8,087 bases of DNA from Psychrilyobacter sp. (lineage in GTDB: Bacteria; Fusobacteriota; Fusobacteriia; Fusobacteriales; Fusobacteriaceae): the NCBI GenBank assembly GCA_030621995.1, contig JAUXGP010000069.1, forward strand, positions 1-8,087, written 5' to 3'. The notes below the pieces were generated by a model. The model had not been told where the DNA came from. It searched no databases and saw only the letters and a program-made list of their open reading frames with translations. This document shows positions 1-6,206 of the stretch, piece by piece. Numbering within the stretch: position 1 is the first letter of the stretch; every line of letters begins with the position of its first letter. A program made the position numbers and the translations under genes.

Positions 1-594
1 TGCAAAAGTATCTACCAATCCATTTTCCATCAAGAAATCATACCCTTCATTTCTTACCCTTGCATCATTATTAAAATCTCCTATAAAAAATACTTTATTG
101 TCTGTATTTTTCGATATTTCTAATAACTTCTCTCCTTGATATCTAAAAGGTTCATCTTCATCATTCCACCATCCTGTATGGCAGCTGTAAAAAGTATAGA
201 TTTCATCATATAAATTAACAGATCCGCCTATGATTTTCCTACTTTTCCAATTTTCTATACTATTACTTCGAGAAATATAAAAACTTTTAGATTCAACAAA
301 TGGCTGTTTGCTCAAAAGAGCAACCCCCTCTTCATATATATCATATCCATAGTGGGAAAAATCCCAGATAAAATTATAAGCCCCTCCTAATTTTTTTATC
401 TCTTCAACCAAAAGAAATGCAAAATTATCTTTTCTTATATTTTCATAAATTATCCGGCTTTCCCTATGCTGACTGACTTCTTGAAGAGCTATAATATCAT
501 AGTTTTTTTCATATATTGTCTCAGCTAAATACTTTATTTTTTCCAATTGATTATCTTCCTGCCAAGAATGGCAGTTTAATGTAAGAATTTTCAT
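1..594 (-). CDS. mapP: EEP-superfamily phosphatase, MapP-like (probable maltose 6'-phosphate phosphatase), 3' part outside window
   Basis: This gene encodes a metal-dependent hydrolase of the endonuclease/exonuclease/phosphatase superfamily. The frame stays open from the ATG at 594 to the window edge (198 codons). The metal-binding and catalytic motifs are visible: TLN with N7, LQEV with E39, SCHTGWW with H139, and GDFNND with D173 and N175. The C-terminal part, including the final SDH motif expected in this fold, is cut off; relatives are roughly 260-280 residues. There is no signal peptide, so the protein is cytoplasmic. It starts 13 nt after the stop of the PTS permease and is clearly in the same operon. 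From memory, MapP of Enterococcus faecalis, which removes phosphate from PTS-imported maltose 6'-phosphate, belongs to this superfamily and sits in a maltose locus. The name is assigned from that context plus the N-terminal motif. The superfamily is secure; the exact substrate is inferred, and another sugar-phosphate or a nuclease role remains possible. Confidence 0.72.
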   Translation of the reverse strand, partial: MKILTLNCHSWQEDNQLEKIKYLAETIYEKNYDIIALQEVSQHRESRIIYENIRKDNFAFLLVEEIKKLGGAYNFIWDFSHYGYDIYEEGVALLSKQPFVESKSFYISRSNSIENWKSRKIIGGSVNLYDEIYTFYSCHTGWWNDEDEPFRYQGEKLLEISKNTDNKVFFIGDFNNDARVRNEGYDFLMENGLVDTFA

Positions 595-600
595 ACTCAT

Positions 601-606
601 TCTCCT
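601..606 (-). promoter_or_regulatory. Ribosome binding site of the EEP/MapP-like gene
   Basis: AGGAGA on the minus strand lies 6 nt before the ATG at 594. It touches an alternative in-frame ATG at 600 with no spacer, so the start at 594 (protein beginning MKILTLN) is preferred over 600 (MSMKILTLN). Confidence 0.75.
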
Positions 607-607
607 A

Positions 608-2254
608 TTAATTTAAAATATCAATTATTTTATTTTTAAGATTATCTGCTTTAGGTCCATATATCGCTTGAACCCCTGTTCCTTTAACAATTAACCCTAA
701 AGCTCCTGCTTTTTTCCAACTATTGGCATCCTCTACAAGAGTACTGTCCTTAACAGATACACGTAATCTAGTCATACAAGCATCCACTTCTGTAATGTTA
801 TCTTCTCCACCTAATAATTCTATAATCGTAGCGATTAATCCATCTTTAGATTTGTCTTTGCTGGATTTTTTTTCTGTTGTTTCTTCTTCTGATTCTTCTT
901 CATCTATATAGTTCCCTCTTCTTCCTGGTGTAGGCAGGTCGAACTTCTTAATTAAGAAATCAACAATAAAGAAATTAAGACCGAAGAATCCAACTGAACT
1001 TACTAAGAAGTTAATTAAATCTCTCCCAATTCCTGCATGAATCATCAACGGTGTTCTTGTAAGTAATTCTAAGAATCCAAAGGCTTGTATTCTCAGGTCA
1101 ATAATATCTGATAATGCAAATGCCAGTCCTGTTAATATTGCATGAGCCACATATAAAATAGGTGCTACAAACATAAACATAAATTCAATTGGTTCTGTTA
1201 CTCCTGTTAGAAATACAGCTAAGACAGCTGAGAAGAATATCATCTTATATTTATGTTTTTTATCTTTATCTACGTTTTTATACATAGCTAATGAGAATCC
1301 TAATAATGATGCTGATGATAATATTACTTGTCCTACTTTAAATCTAGCTGGTACTACTGAACTTAATAACTCTTTATACCCTTCTACATCTCCAAGTTCT
1401 TTTAAGTTGTTTAAATCTGTAATCCAAGCTAACCAGATAGGGTCCTGGCCCGCTATTACTGCTCCAATTTCTGAACCTGTTAATACCTGGTACGTCCCCC
1501 CTAATTCTGTATAGTTCATAGGGATAGTTAACATATGGTGTAACCCAAATGGTAATAATAATCTTTCTAATGTCCCGTAAACAAATGGAGCTATTACTGG
1601 AGCTGTATCTCTAGAAGTAGCAATCCAGTTCCCAAACATATTAAGAGAATATTGGATAAATGGCCATGTGAATGATAGAACAAATGCCATTATAACCGAA
1701 CCAAATATTACTACGAATGGTACAAACCTTTTACCATTAAAGAATGCTAACGGTTCTGGTAATCCATCAAAGTCATAATATCTATTATATAGAGCAGCCC
1801 CTAAAAATCCAGAAATTATTCCTATAAATACTCCCATATTTAGAGCCGGAGCTCCTAATACAGTTGTAAAAAAATCTTTTACCAGTAATTCTTTCCCACC
1901 AATAATGCTAATAGTTGCAGCAGGATCACTCATCATCCCGCCATTCACACCAAAAATCGTCCCCGTAAGCCTGTTTGTTAAAATAAATGCTAATACTGCC
2001 GCAAAAGCTCCTCCGGCTCTTTCTTTAGCCCAAGATCCGCCAATAGCTACAGCAAATAGCAGGTGTAAATTCACGATAATTCCCCAGCCAATATCTTCCA
2101 TTACTCTTCCAAGTATATCTACACCTAAAAATGTAGTTGTTAATTTCCCCAGAGAAATCATAAGTCCTGCTGCAGGCATTACTGCGATGACCACCATTAA
2201 ACATTTCCCAAATTTCTGCCAAAAGTCAAATGAACCAAATTTTATTTTTTTCAT
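608..2254 (-). CDS. PTS alpha-glucoside/maltose permease, EIICB (glucose family)
   Basis: This is the membrane permease and phosphotransfer protein that imports an alpha-glucoside, probably maltose, and phosphorylates it during entry. With the start at 2254 it has 548 residues. An EIIC domain of many hydrophobic segments covers about residues 10-440, with the GLHHMLTIPMNYT motif near 237 and the TGVTEPIEF motif near 350. A charged linker rich in Glu, Lys and Ser follows (about 447-471), then an EIIB domain (about 472-548) with the phosphocysteine motif DACMTRLRV, C493. There is no EIIA domain, so phosphate must come from a separate glucose-type EIIA. The sequence resembles the MalX/AglB/MalB alpha-glucoside branch rather than PtsG. 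It lies 18 nt downstream of the GH13 glucosidase and 13 nt upstream of the EEP phosphatase. The class is very sure; maltose as substrate follows from the neighbours, and isomers such as trehalulose, turanose or isomaltose are possible. Confidence 0.92.
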   Translation of the reverse strand: MKKIKFGSFDFWQKFGKCLMVVIAVMPAAGLMISLGKLTTTFLGVDILGRVMEDIGWGIIVNLHLLFAVAIGGSWAKERAGGAFAAVLAFILTNRLTGTIFGVNGGMMSDPAATISIIGGKELLVKDFFTTVLGAPALNMGVFIGIISGFLGAALYNRYYDFDGLPEPLAFFNGKRFVPFVVIFGSVIMAFVLSFTWPFIQYSLNMFGNWIATSRDTAPVIAPFVYGTLERLLLPFGLHHMLTIPMNYTELGGTYQVLTGSEIGAVIAGQDPIWLAWITDLNNLKELGDVEGYKELLSSVVPARFKVGQVILSSASLLGFSLAMYKNVDKDKKHKYKMIFFSAVLAVFLTGVTEPIEFMFMFVAPILYVAHAILTGLAFALSDIIDLRIQAFGFLELLTRTPLMIHAGIGRDLINFLVSSVGFFGLNFFIVDFLIKKFDLPTPGRRGNYIDEEESEEETTEKKSSKDKSKDGLIATIIELLGGEDNITEVDACMTRLRVSVKDSTLVEDANSWKKAGALGLIVKGTGVQAIYGPKADNLKNKIIDILN

Positions 2255-2261
2255 ATTTTTG

Positions 2262-2267
2262 CCCCCC
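2262..2267 (-). promoter_or_regulatory. G6 ribosome binding site deciding the PTS start
   Basis: A run of six G lies 7 nt before the ATG at 2254. It also forms codons 1-3 of a longer frame starting with an ATG at 2269, which has only A-rich sequence and the preceding stop codon upstream. The start at 2254 (MKKIKFG) is therefore chosen. The site lacks the usual internal A of GGAGG. Confidence 0.65.
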
Positions 2268-2272
2268 ATTTT

Positions 2273-3964
2273 TTATTTCAACTTATAAACTCTGCATTCA
2301 TAAGGTTTTAATAAGAATTTATACATTTTTTTATGATCTTCCACTCCATAGTTATTTAAAACCAGGTTTTCATACTCTAAAGTATAATTTTGCTCTTTAA
2401 ATTCACATACATCTTCAGTTAAATTACATATAACAATGTACCCTTTCCCATTTAATACCCTGGTGTAGCTGTATATATTTTCATCCGACTCAAGGATACA
2501 TTTATAATCTCCGTATAAAATTTCCTTGGAATGCTTTCTTAATTTAATCATTTTTTTGTAAAAGTTTAAAATTGAATCCTCATCTTCTAAATCATTTTTT
2601 ACATTTACCCGACTATGATTTTCATTTAATTTTAACCAAGGCGTTCCAGTGGTAAACCCGGCATTTTGACTATCATCCCATTGCATAGGAGTTCTTGCAT
2701 TGTCCCTGGAAGCGTTTTTTAATTTTTCTATTATTTTAGAATCATTTTTTTGATCTTCAGAGAATTCCTTATACTCATTAAAAGTTCTCACATCTCTATA
2801 GTCTTCCATAGTCTCATATGAAACATTTGTCATCCCTATTTCCTGACCCTGATATATAAATGGGGTTCCCTTCTGCAGAAAGTACATGGCTCCAAATGAT
2901 TTTGCACACGGAATTCTATACTCACTGTCATTTCCTAAAGTTGAAATAGATCTGGGTATATCATGATTTTCTATATAAAGAGCATTCCATCCTATTTTAT
3001 TAACAGTTTCTTGCCAGTTGCTAAGAATTTTTTTATAGGATACAACATCAAACTTTTCCGACGAATCTGTATTCCAAAGGTTTAAATGTTCAAATTGGAA
3101 GATCATATTAAACTTTCCATCTTCTTTTCCAACCCATTCATTGATATCCTCTACATCGTCAGAAGTAACTCCGTTAGCTTCTCCAACTGTAACAATATCA
3201 TATTTGTCAAATGTTTCTTTCTTTAATTCTTTAAGATATTCATGAATTCCATCTTGATTCATATGTTTAGCAAAAGAAGATACATATTTTTCATCGTGGT
3301 GATTCGGCATATCATTCAATCCGTTTTCTTTCTTTATATGACTAATAGCATCCACTCTAAATCCATCGATCCCTTTATCCAGCCACCAGTTAATCATATC
3401 GTAAATAGCTTTTCTGACCTCTTTGTTTTCCCAGTTCAAATCTGGCTGTTTCTTCGAAAAAAGATGAAGGTAATGCTGATCAGTTTCTTCAGTTTTGTCC
3501 CAAACCGATCCAAGAAAAATACTTTCCCAGTTATTAGGTTCGTTCTCGACACCTGTTTTTTCTTCTACTTTTCCATCTCTCCAAATATACCAGTCTCTCT
3601 TGGGGTTATCCTTGGATGAAGATGATTCTACAAACCATTCATGTTCGTCACTTGTATGATTAATAACTAAATCTATTATAAGCTTCATGCCTCTATTATG
3701 AATTTCTTTTAAAAGCAGATCAAAATCTTCCATTGTTCCAAATTCTTCTAATATATCTTTATAATCACTTATATCATAACCATTGTCATCATTTGGTGAT
3801 TTATACATCGGGCATATCCAAATAATATCTATTCCCAATTCTTTTAAATAATCTAATTTAGAAATAAGCCCCTGTAAATCACCTATTCCATCGCCGTTGG
3901 AATCTTTAAAACTTCTCGGATACACCTGATATCCTACAGCTTCCTTCCACCATTTTTTTCCCAT
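2273..3964 (-). CDS. malL: GH13 alpha-glucosidase (oligo-1,6-glucosidase/MalL subfamily), probable maltase
   Basis: This cytoplasmic glycoside hydrolase releases glucose from the non-reducing end of short alpha-glucosides. It has 563 residues, the normal length for the GH13_31/MalL group, and starts with the typical WWKEAVGYQVYPRSF. A Ca-type loop DSNGDGIGD is at 21-29, region I (INHT) at 101-104, the nucleophile motif GFRVDAISHI at 201-210 with D205, the acid/base in TVGEANGV with E262, and the stabiliser in ENHDIPR with D335. RDNARTPMQWDD (420-431) and QPDLNWEN (173-180) are further family signatures. A206, directly after the nucleophile, is Val in typical alpha-1,6 enzymes and trehalose-6-phosphate hydrolases, so Ala suggests a preference for alpha-1,4 bonds such as maltose. 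There is no signal peptide. It is the first gene of the PTS/EEP operon, behind a strong promoter and palindromic operator. The fold and reaction class are very sure; linkage preference is inferred from one residue. Confidence 0.93.
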   Translation of the reverse strand: MGKKWWKEAVGYQVYPRSFKDSNGDGIGDLQGLISKLDYLKELGIDIIWICPMYKSPNDDNGYDISDYKDILEEFGTMEDFDLLLKEIHNRGMKLIIDLVINHTSDEHEWFVESSSSKDNPKRDWYIWRDGKVEEKTGVENEPNNWESIFLGSVWDKTEETDQHYLHLFSKKQPDLNWENKEVRKAIYDMINWWLDKGIDGFRVDAISHIKKENGLNDMPNHHDEKYVSSFAKHMNQDGIHEYLKELKKETFDKYDIVTVGEANGVTSDDVEDINEWVGKEDGKFNMIFQFEHLNLWNTDSSEKFDVVSYKKILSNWQETVNKIGWNALYIENHDIPRSISTLGNDSEYRIPCAKSFGAMYFLQKGTPFIYQGQEIGMTNVSYETMEDYRDVRTFNEYKEFSEDQKNDSKIIEKLKNASRDNARTPMQWDDSQNAGFTTGTPWLKLNENHSRVNVKNDLEDEDSILNFYKKMIKLRKHSKEILYGDYKCILESDENIYSYTRVLNGKGYIVICNLTEDVCEFKEQNYTLEYENLVLNNYGVEDHKKMYKFLLKPYECRVYKLK

Positions 3965-3968
3965 AGTT

Positions 3969-3974
3969 CCTCCC
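3969..3974 (-). promoter_or_regulatory. Ribosome binding site of the GH13 gene
   Basis: GGGAGG lies 4 nt before the ATG at 3964. The longer in-frame start at 4027 would add 21 residues encoded across the operator, has no ribosome binding site, and would begin only about 10 nt after the predicted transcription start. The start at 3964 is the real one. Confidence 0.85.
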
Positions 3975-3976
3975 AG

Positions 3977-3998
3977 TTTGCGCAAACGTTTGCGCAAA
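3977..3998. promoter_or_regulatory. Perfect 22-bp palindromic LacI-family (MalR-type) operator
   Basis: Two copies of the palindrome TTTGCGCAAA are separated by CG, so the whole 22 bp is also a perfect palindrome. Its core GCAAACGTTTGC, centred on CpG, is the shape bound by LacI-family proteins. From memory it closely resembles the MalR sites of streptococcal maltose genes. It lies between the predicted transcription start (about 40 nt downstream to its near edge) and the ribosome binding site of the GH13 gene. That position suits repression by blocking elongation, or by hiding the leader. The likely ligand is the LacI-family protein encoded at 5078-6073. It is not a good catabolite (cre) site because the outer TG/CA and W positions do not fit. 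Confidence 0.85.
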
Positions 3999-4044
3999 TG
4001 AATAAAAATTAAAACATCTATCTCCATAGATATTTCATAAAGAA

Positions 4045-4073
4045 TTTATACCACATTTTTTTTTAATAGTCAA
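4045..4073 (-). promoter_or_regulatory. Sigma70-type promoter of the GH13-PTS-EEP operon
   Basis: The -35 box TTGACT (4068-4073) and -10 box TATAAA (4045-4050) are separated by exactly 17 nt. A TGG triplet before the -10 box gives an extended -10, and an A9 tract fills part of the spacer. Transcription should start near 4038, leaving a leader of about 75 nt that carries the palindromic operator. Confidence 0.8.
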
Positions 4074-4133
4074 ATTAAATAAACTCAAAACAATCATCAA
4101 ATAAACACAAAGTTCTATTTTAGAAGTATTTCT

Positions 4134-5081
4134 TTACAAAAAAAGTACAATTCCGCCTTTAATACCTGCATCATTTCCCAGCTCGCCTAACTTAATTTCT
4201 AATTTATTTAAAGTTACAGGCATAGCATATTTTTTCAACTTATCTTTAACTACATCTAAAAGTATCTCTCCTGCCAGAGCAACTCCACCTGACAAAATTA
4301 TAACTTCCGGATTTATAACATTTAATAAATTCCCTATTCCCATACCTAAATAGTTTCCTACATAATTAACTATCTCCATAGAAAATCCATCTCCAGCCTT
4401 GGCACAATCAAAGACATCCTTAGCTTCTAATTTCTCTAAATTTCCATCTAAACTTTTATATAAAAGATTATTTTTATTTACAGCCAAACGAGATTTAGCT
4501 TCCCTGATTACTCCTGTAGCAGATGCATAAGCTTCAAAACATCCCCTCTGTCCGCAGCCGCATAATTTCCCGTCTTCCACTAATTTAATATGCCCGATTT
4601 CTCCACCAGCACCATTCATTCCCGAGATTAATTTAGAGTTAACTACTATTCCACCGCCAACTCCTGTTCCAAGAGCTACTGTAATACTGCTAGTACTGCC
4701 TTTTCCCGCTCCAAATTTACTTTCTCCAACAGCGATCATATTCACATCATTTTCCAATTTTGTTGGTATACCTGATATTTTTCCCATCAATTCACTGATA
4801 TTTATATTTACTTCCCAGTCAAAATTAGCGAAAAAAGCTACAATCTCCTCATTTATAACAGGTCCTGGAATTCCTATTCCTATTCCACACATATTTTCTT
4901 TACCGATTTCTTTTTGATCCATTAATTTTTCTATGGTTCCCCATATCCTGTTCAATGTTGTTTCCATACCTTTTTCTGAAAATGTCTTTATCGTTTCTTT
5001 TATTAATATTTCCCCATTTTCATCTAAAATTCCTATTTTAGTGTTTGTTCCTCCCAAATCTACTCCTATATAATACTTCAT
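4134..5081 (-). CDS. ROK-family sugar kinase, probable glucokinase
   Basis: This cytoplasmic kinase most likely phosphorylates free glucose with ATP. It has 315 residues, the usual length of bacterial ROK glucokinases. The N-terminal phosphate-binding motif DLGGT is at 8-12, the catalytic aspartate is D112 in LENDVN, and the glycine-rich GTGVGGG motif is at 138-144. EIGH (161-164) provides the zinc-ligand histidine H164. The ROK zinc cluster CGCGQRGC lies at 174-181, with C174, C176 and C181. There is no N-terminal DNA-binding domain, so it is a kinase and not a ROK repressor. Its ATG overlaps the stop of the LacI-type gene as ATGA, and its GGAGG site is formed by the last codons of that gene, so translation is probably coupled. 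Next to an alpha-glucosidase, glucose is the natural substrate; fructose, mannose or N-acetylglucosamine cannot be excluded from sequence alone. Confidence 0.88.
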   Translation of the reverse strand: MKYYIGVDLGGTNTKIGILDENGEILIKETIKTFSEKGMETTLNRIWGTIEKLMDQKEIGKENMCGIGIGIPGPVINEEIVAFFANFDWEVNINISELMGKISGIPTKLENDVNMIAVGESKFGAGKGSTSSITVALGTGVGGGIVVNSKLISGMNGAGGEIGHIKLVEDGKLCGCGQRGCFEAYASATGVIREAKSRLAVNKNNLLYKSLDGNLEKLEAKDVFDCAKAGDGFSMEIVNYVGNYLGMGIGNLLNVINPEVIILSGGVALAGEILLDVVKDKLKKYAMPVTLNKLEIKLGELGNDAGIKGGIVLFL

Positions 5082-6073
5082 AATGCCTCCTCTATATCTA
5101 TTAATTTTGCTTCCACAATTTTATAATTATTTTTATTGTTTTTATTAAGTTTTGATATCAGTAAATTCATAGCTTCTTTCCCCAGTTTTAGTGAATTTAT
5201 ATCTACAGATGAAAATCTCGGCCCAAAATTTCCCAGCGGGTCAATATTGTTAAATCCTATTATTTTTATATCTTCTATATTTTTTTCTGTTAAATACCTT
5301 TGAACACCAAAGGCAAGGGTATCATCTGTACATATTACCGCTGTTAAATTTTTGTTTTTAAATAATTTTTCAGCTCCAGTATATCCGTTTTCTCTGCTGA
5401 AATCATTTTCATATACAATTGACCAATTTATATCTTCTTTTTCACACTGTTCTTTAAATCCTTTTTCTCTGTTAATGGATACCGTCCAATTCTTTTTGGC
5501 TCCAAGGTACCCGATGTTTTTATAACCCTTTAGAAATAATCTTTTAACTATATCTTTTGTAGTTTCTTCATTGTTATTATCTACCCAAAGAATATTGGGA
5601 GAATCAGTTACTTCCGGACGCCCAATAACCACACATGGAAATTCGTATTTCTCCAAATATTTAAGACATGCATCTTTTTTTCTTGTCGTAAGCAGACATA
5701 TCCCGTCCACTATATTCGATGAAACAAAATTTTTTACAGCTTCTAATTCACTGTTTTTATTTTTCCCAAAAGCATACATAATATGATATTTATGTTTTTC
5801 TGCAGCTATACTTATTCCCTTCATAGCTTGAATATAAAAAGGATTTGAAAAGAGCGAATCAGCTTCATGAGGCATAACTACACCAATTATTTTTGTTTTC
5901 TTGCTGACTAAACTTCTGGCCAGTATATTCGGGGTATATCCTAATTTTTCAATGGAATTAAGAACTCTTATTTTAGTAGCTTCTCCTATCCTAGAGGTAT
6001 TGGATATTACCCTGGACACTGTAGAAGGTGCTACTCCGGCATCTTTTGCTACATCTTTTATAGTTATTTTCAT
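5078..6073 (-). CDS. malR: LacI-family transcriptional repressor, MalR-like
   Basis: This is a 331-residue DNA-binding regulator, the normal length for LacI/GalR proteins. The helix-turn-helix covers about residues 4-24 (IKDVAKDAGVAPSTVSRVIS) and a hinge helix lies at 48-55 (PNILARSL), whose L55 would insert at a central CpG. The periplasmic-binding-protein-like sensor domain fills the rest, with the VDNNNEE segment at 164-170, CTDDTLAFG at 248-256 and IIGFNN at 271-276. The stretch ADSLFSNPFY (71-80) recalls streptococcal MalR, from memory. A ribosome binding site AAGGAGG lies 8 nt before the ATG. The gene is co-transcribed with the ROK kinase through the ATGA overlap and lies directly upstream of the maltose operon, whose leader contains a matching palindrome. 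A maltose-type inducer is inferred. No copy of the operator is visible before its own start, so autoregulation is not supported except through read-through. Confidence 0.88.
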   Translation of the reverse strand: MKITIKDVAKDAGVAPSTVSRVISNTSRIGEATKIRVLNSIEKLGYTPNILARSLVSKKTKIIGVVMPHEADSLFSNPFYIQAMKGISIAAEKHKYHIMYAFGKNKNSELEAVKNFVSSNIVDGICLLTTRKKDACLKYLEKYEFPCVVIGRPEVTDSPNILWVDNNNEETTKDIVKRLFLKGYKNIGYLGAKKNWTVSINREKGFKEQCEKEDINWSIVYENDFSRENGYTGAEKLFKNKNLTAVICTDDTLAFGVQRYLTEKNIEDIKIIGFNNIDPLGNFGPRFSSVDINSLKLGKEAMNLLISKLNKNNKNNYKIVEAKLIDIEEAL

Positions 6074-6177
6074 TTTATCAGCCTCCTTATTAAAAGATTA
6101 TCATTTTTTTTAAAAAAATAAAACTATATTTTTAAATTCAATTTTTTAAATAGCTTTTTCTTTTTTTAAATTAAGTC
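6074..6177 (-). other. AT-rich leader of the LacI-ROK unit, no clear promoter
   Basis: This stretch must hold the promoter of the regulator-kinase pair if the terminator before it works, but no convincing pair of boxes is visible. TATAGT at 6123-6128 is a possible -10 without a good -35. TTGACT at 6174-6179 is a good -35 without a -10 at 16-19 nt. Long A and T tracts could bend the DNA. Confidence 0.35.
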
Positions 6178-6200
6178 AAAAAAAGATGCCCTGAGGCATC
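6178..6200 (-). terminator. Intrinsic terminator of the 2-hydroxycarboxylate transporter gene
   Basis: On the minus strand the stem GATGCC/GGCATC with a TCAG loop is followed by seven T. It begins 6 nt after the transporter stop codon. It separates the transporter from the LacI-ROK-maltose genes. Confidence 0.88.
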
Positions 6201-6206
6201 CAATTT

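Noticed and set aside
2025..2222. Minus-strand 65-codon frame inside the PTS gene
   Set aside because: It is another reading frame of the EIIC coding sequence and shows no motifs.
2255..2269. Start of the PTS permease at 2269 (MGGKN...)
   Set aside because: The GGG GGC codons are the ribosome binding site for the ATG at 2254, and nothing suitable precedes 2269.
1905..2288. Plus-strand open frames, such as this one and those at 723-911, 3242-3619, 5571-5786, 5901-6113 and 6641-6859
   Set aside because: They lie opposite well-conserved genes, have no ribosome binding sites and show no protein family features.
2273..3964. Trehalose-6-phosphate hydrolase (TreC) as identity of the GH13 gene, suggested by the PTS neighbour
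   Set aside because: The motifs fit the MalL group better, Ala follows the nucleophile, and the regulator and operator resemble maltose systems.
3977..3998. Catabolite-response (cre) element
   Set aside because: The central AACGTT fits, but the flanking bases are GCGC where cre needs TG and CA ends; a MalR-type operator fits better.
3965..4027. 21-residue N-terminal extension of the GH13 protein from an ATG at 4027
   Set aside because: It runs through the palindromic operator, has no ribosome binding site, and precedes the conserved WWKEAV start of the family.
4113..4125. Terminator after the ROK gene (TTCTA/TAGAA dyad)
   Set aside because: The stem is only 5 AT-rich pairs and lacks a run of T after it.
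6174..6179. TTGACT as -35 box of the LacI-type gene
   Set aside because: No acceptable -10 box lies 16-19 nt downstream, and the box overlaps the T tract of the preceding terminator.
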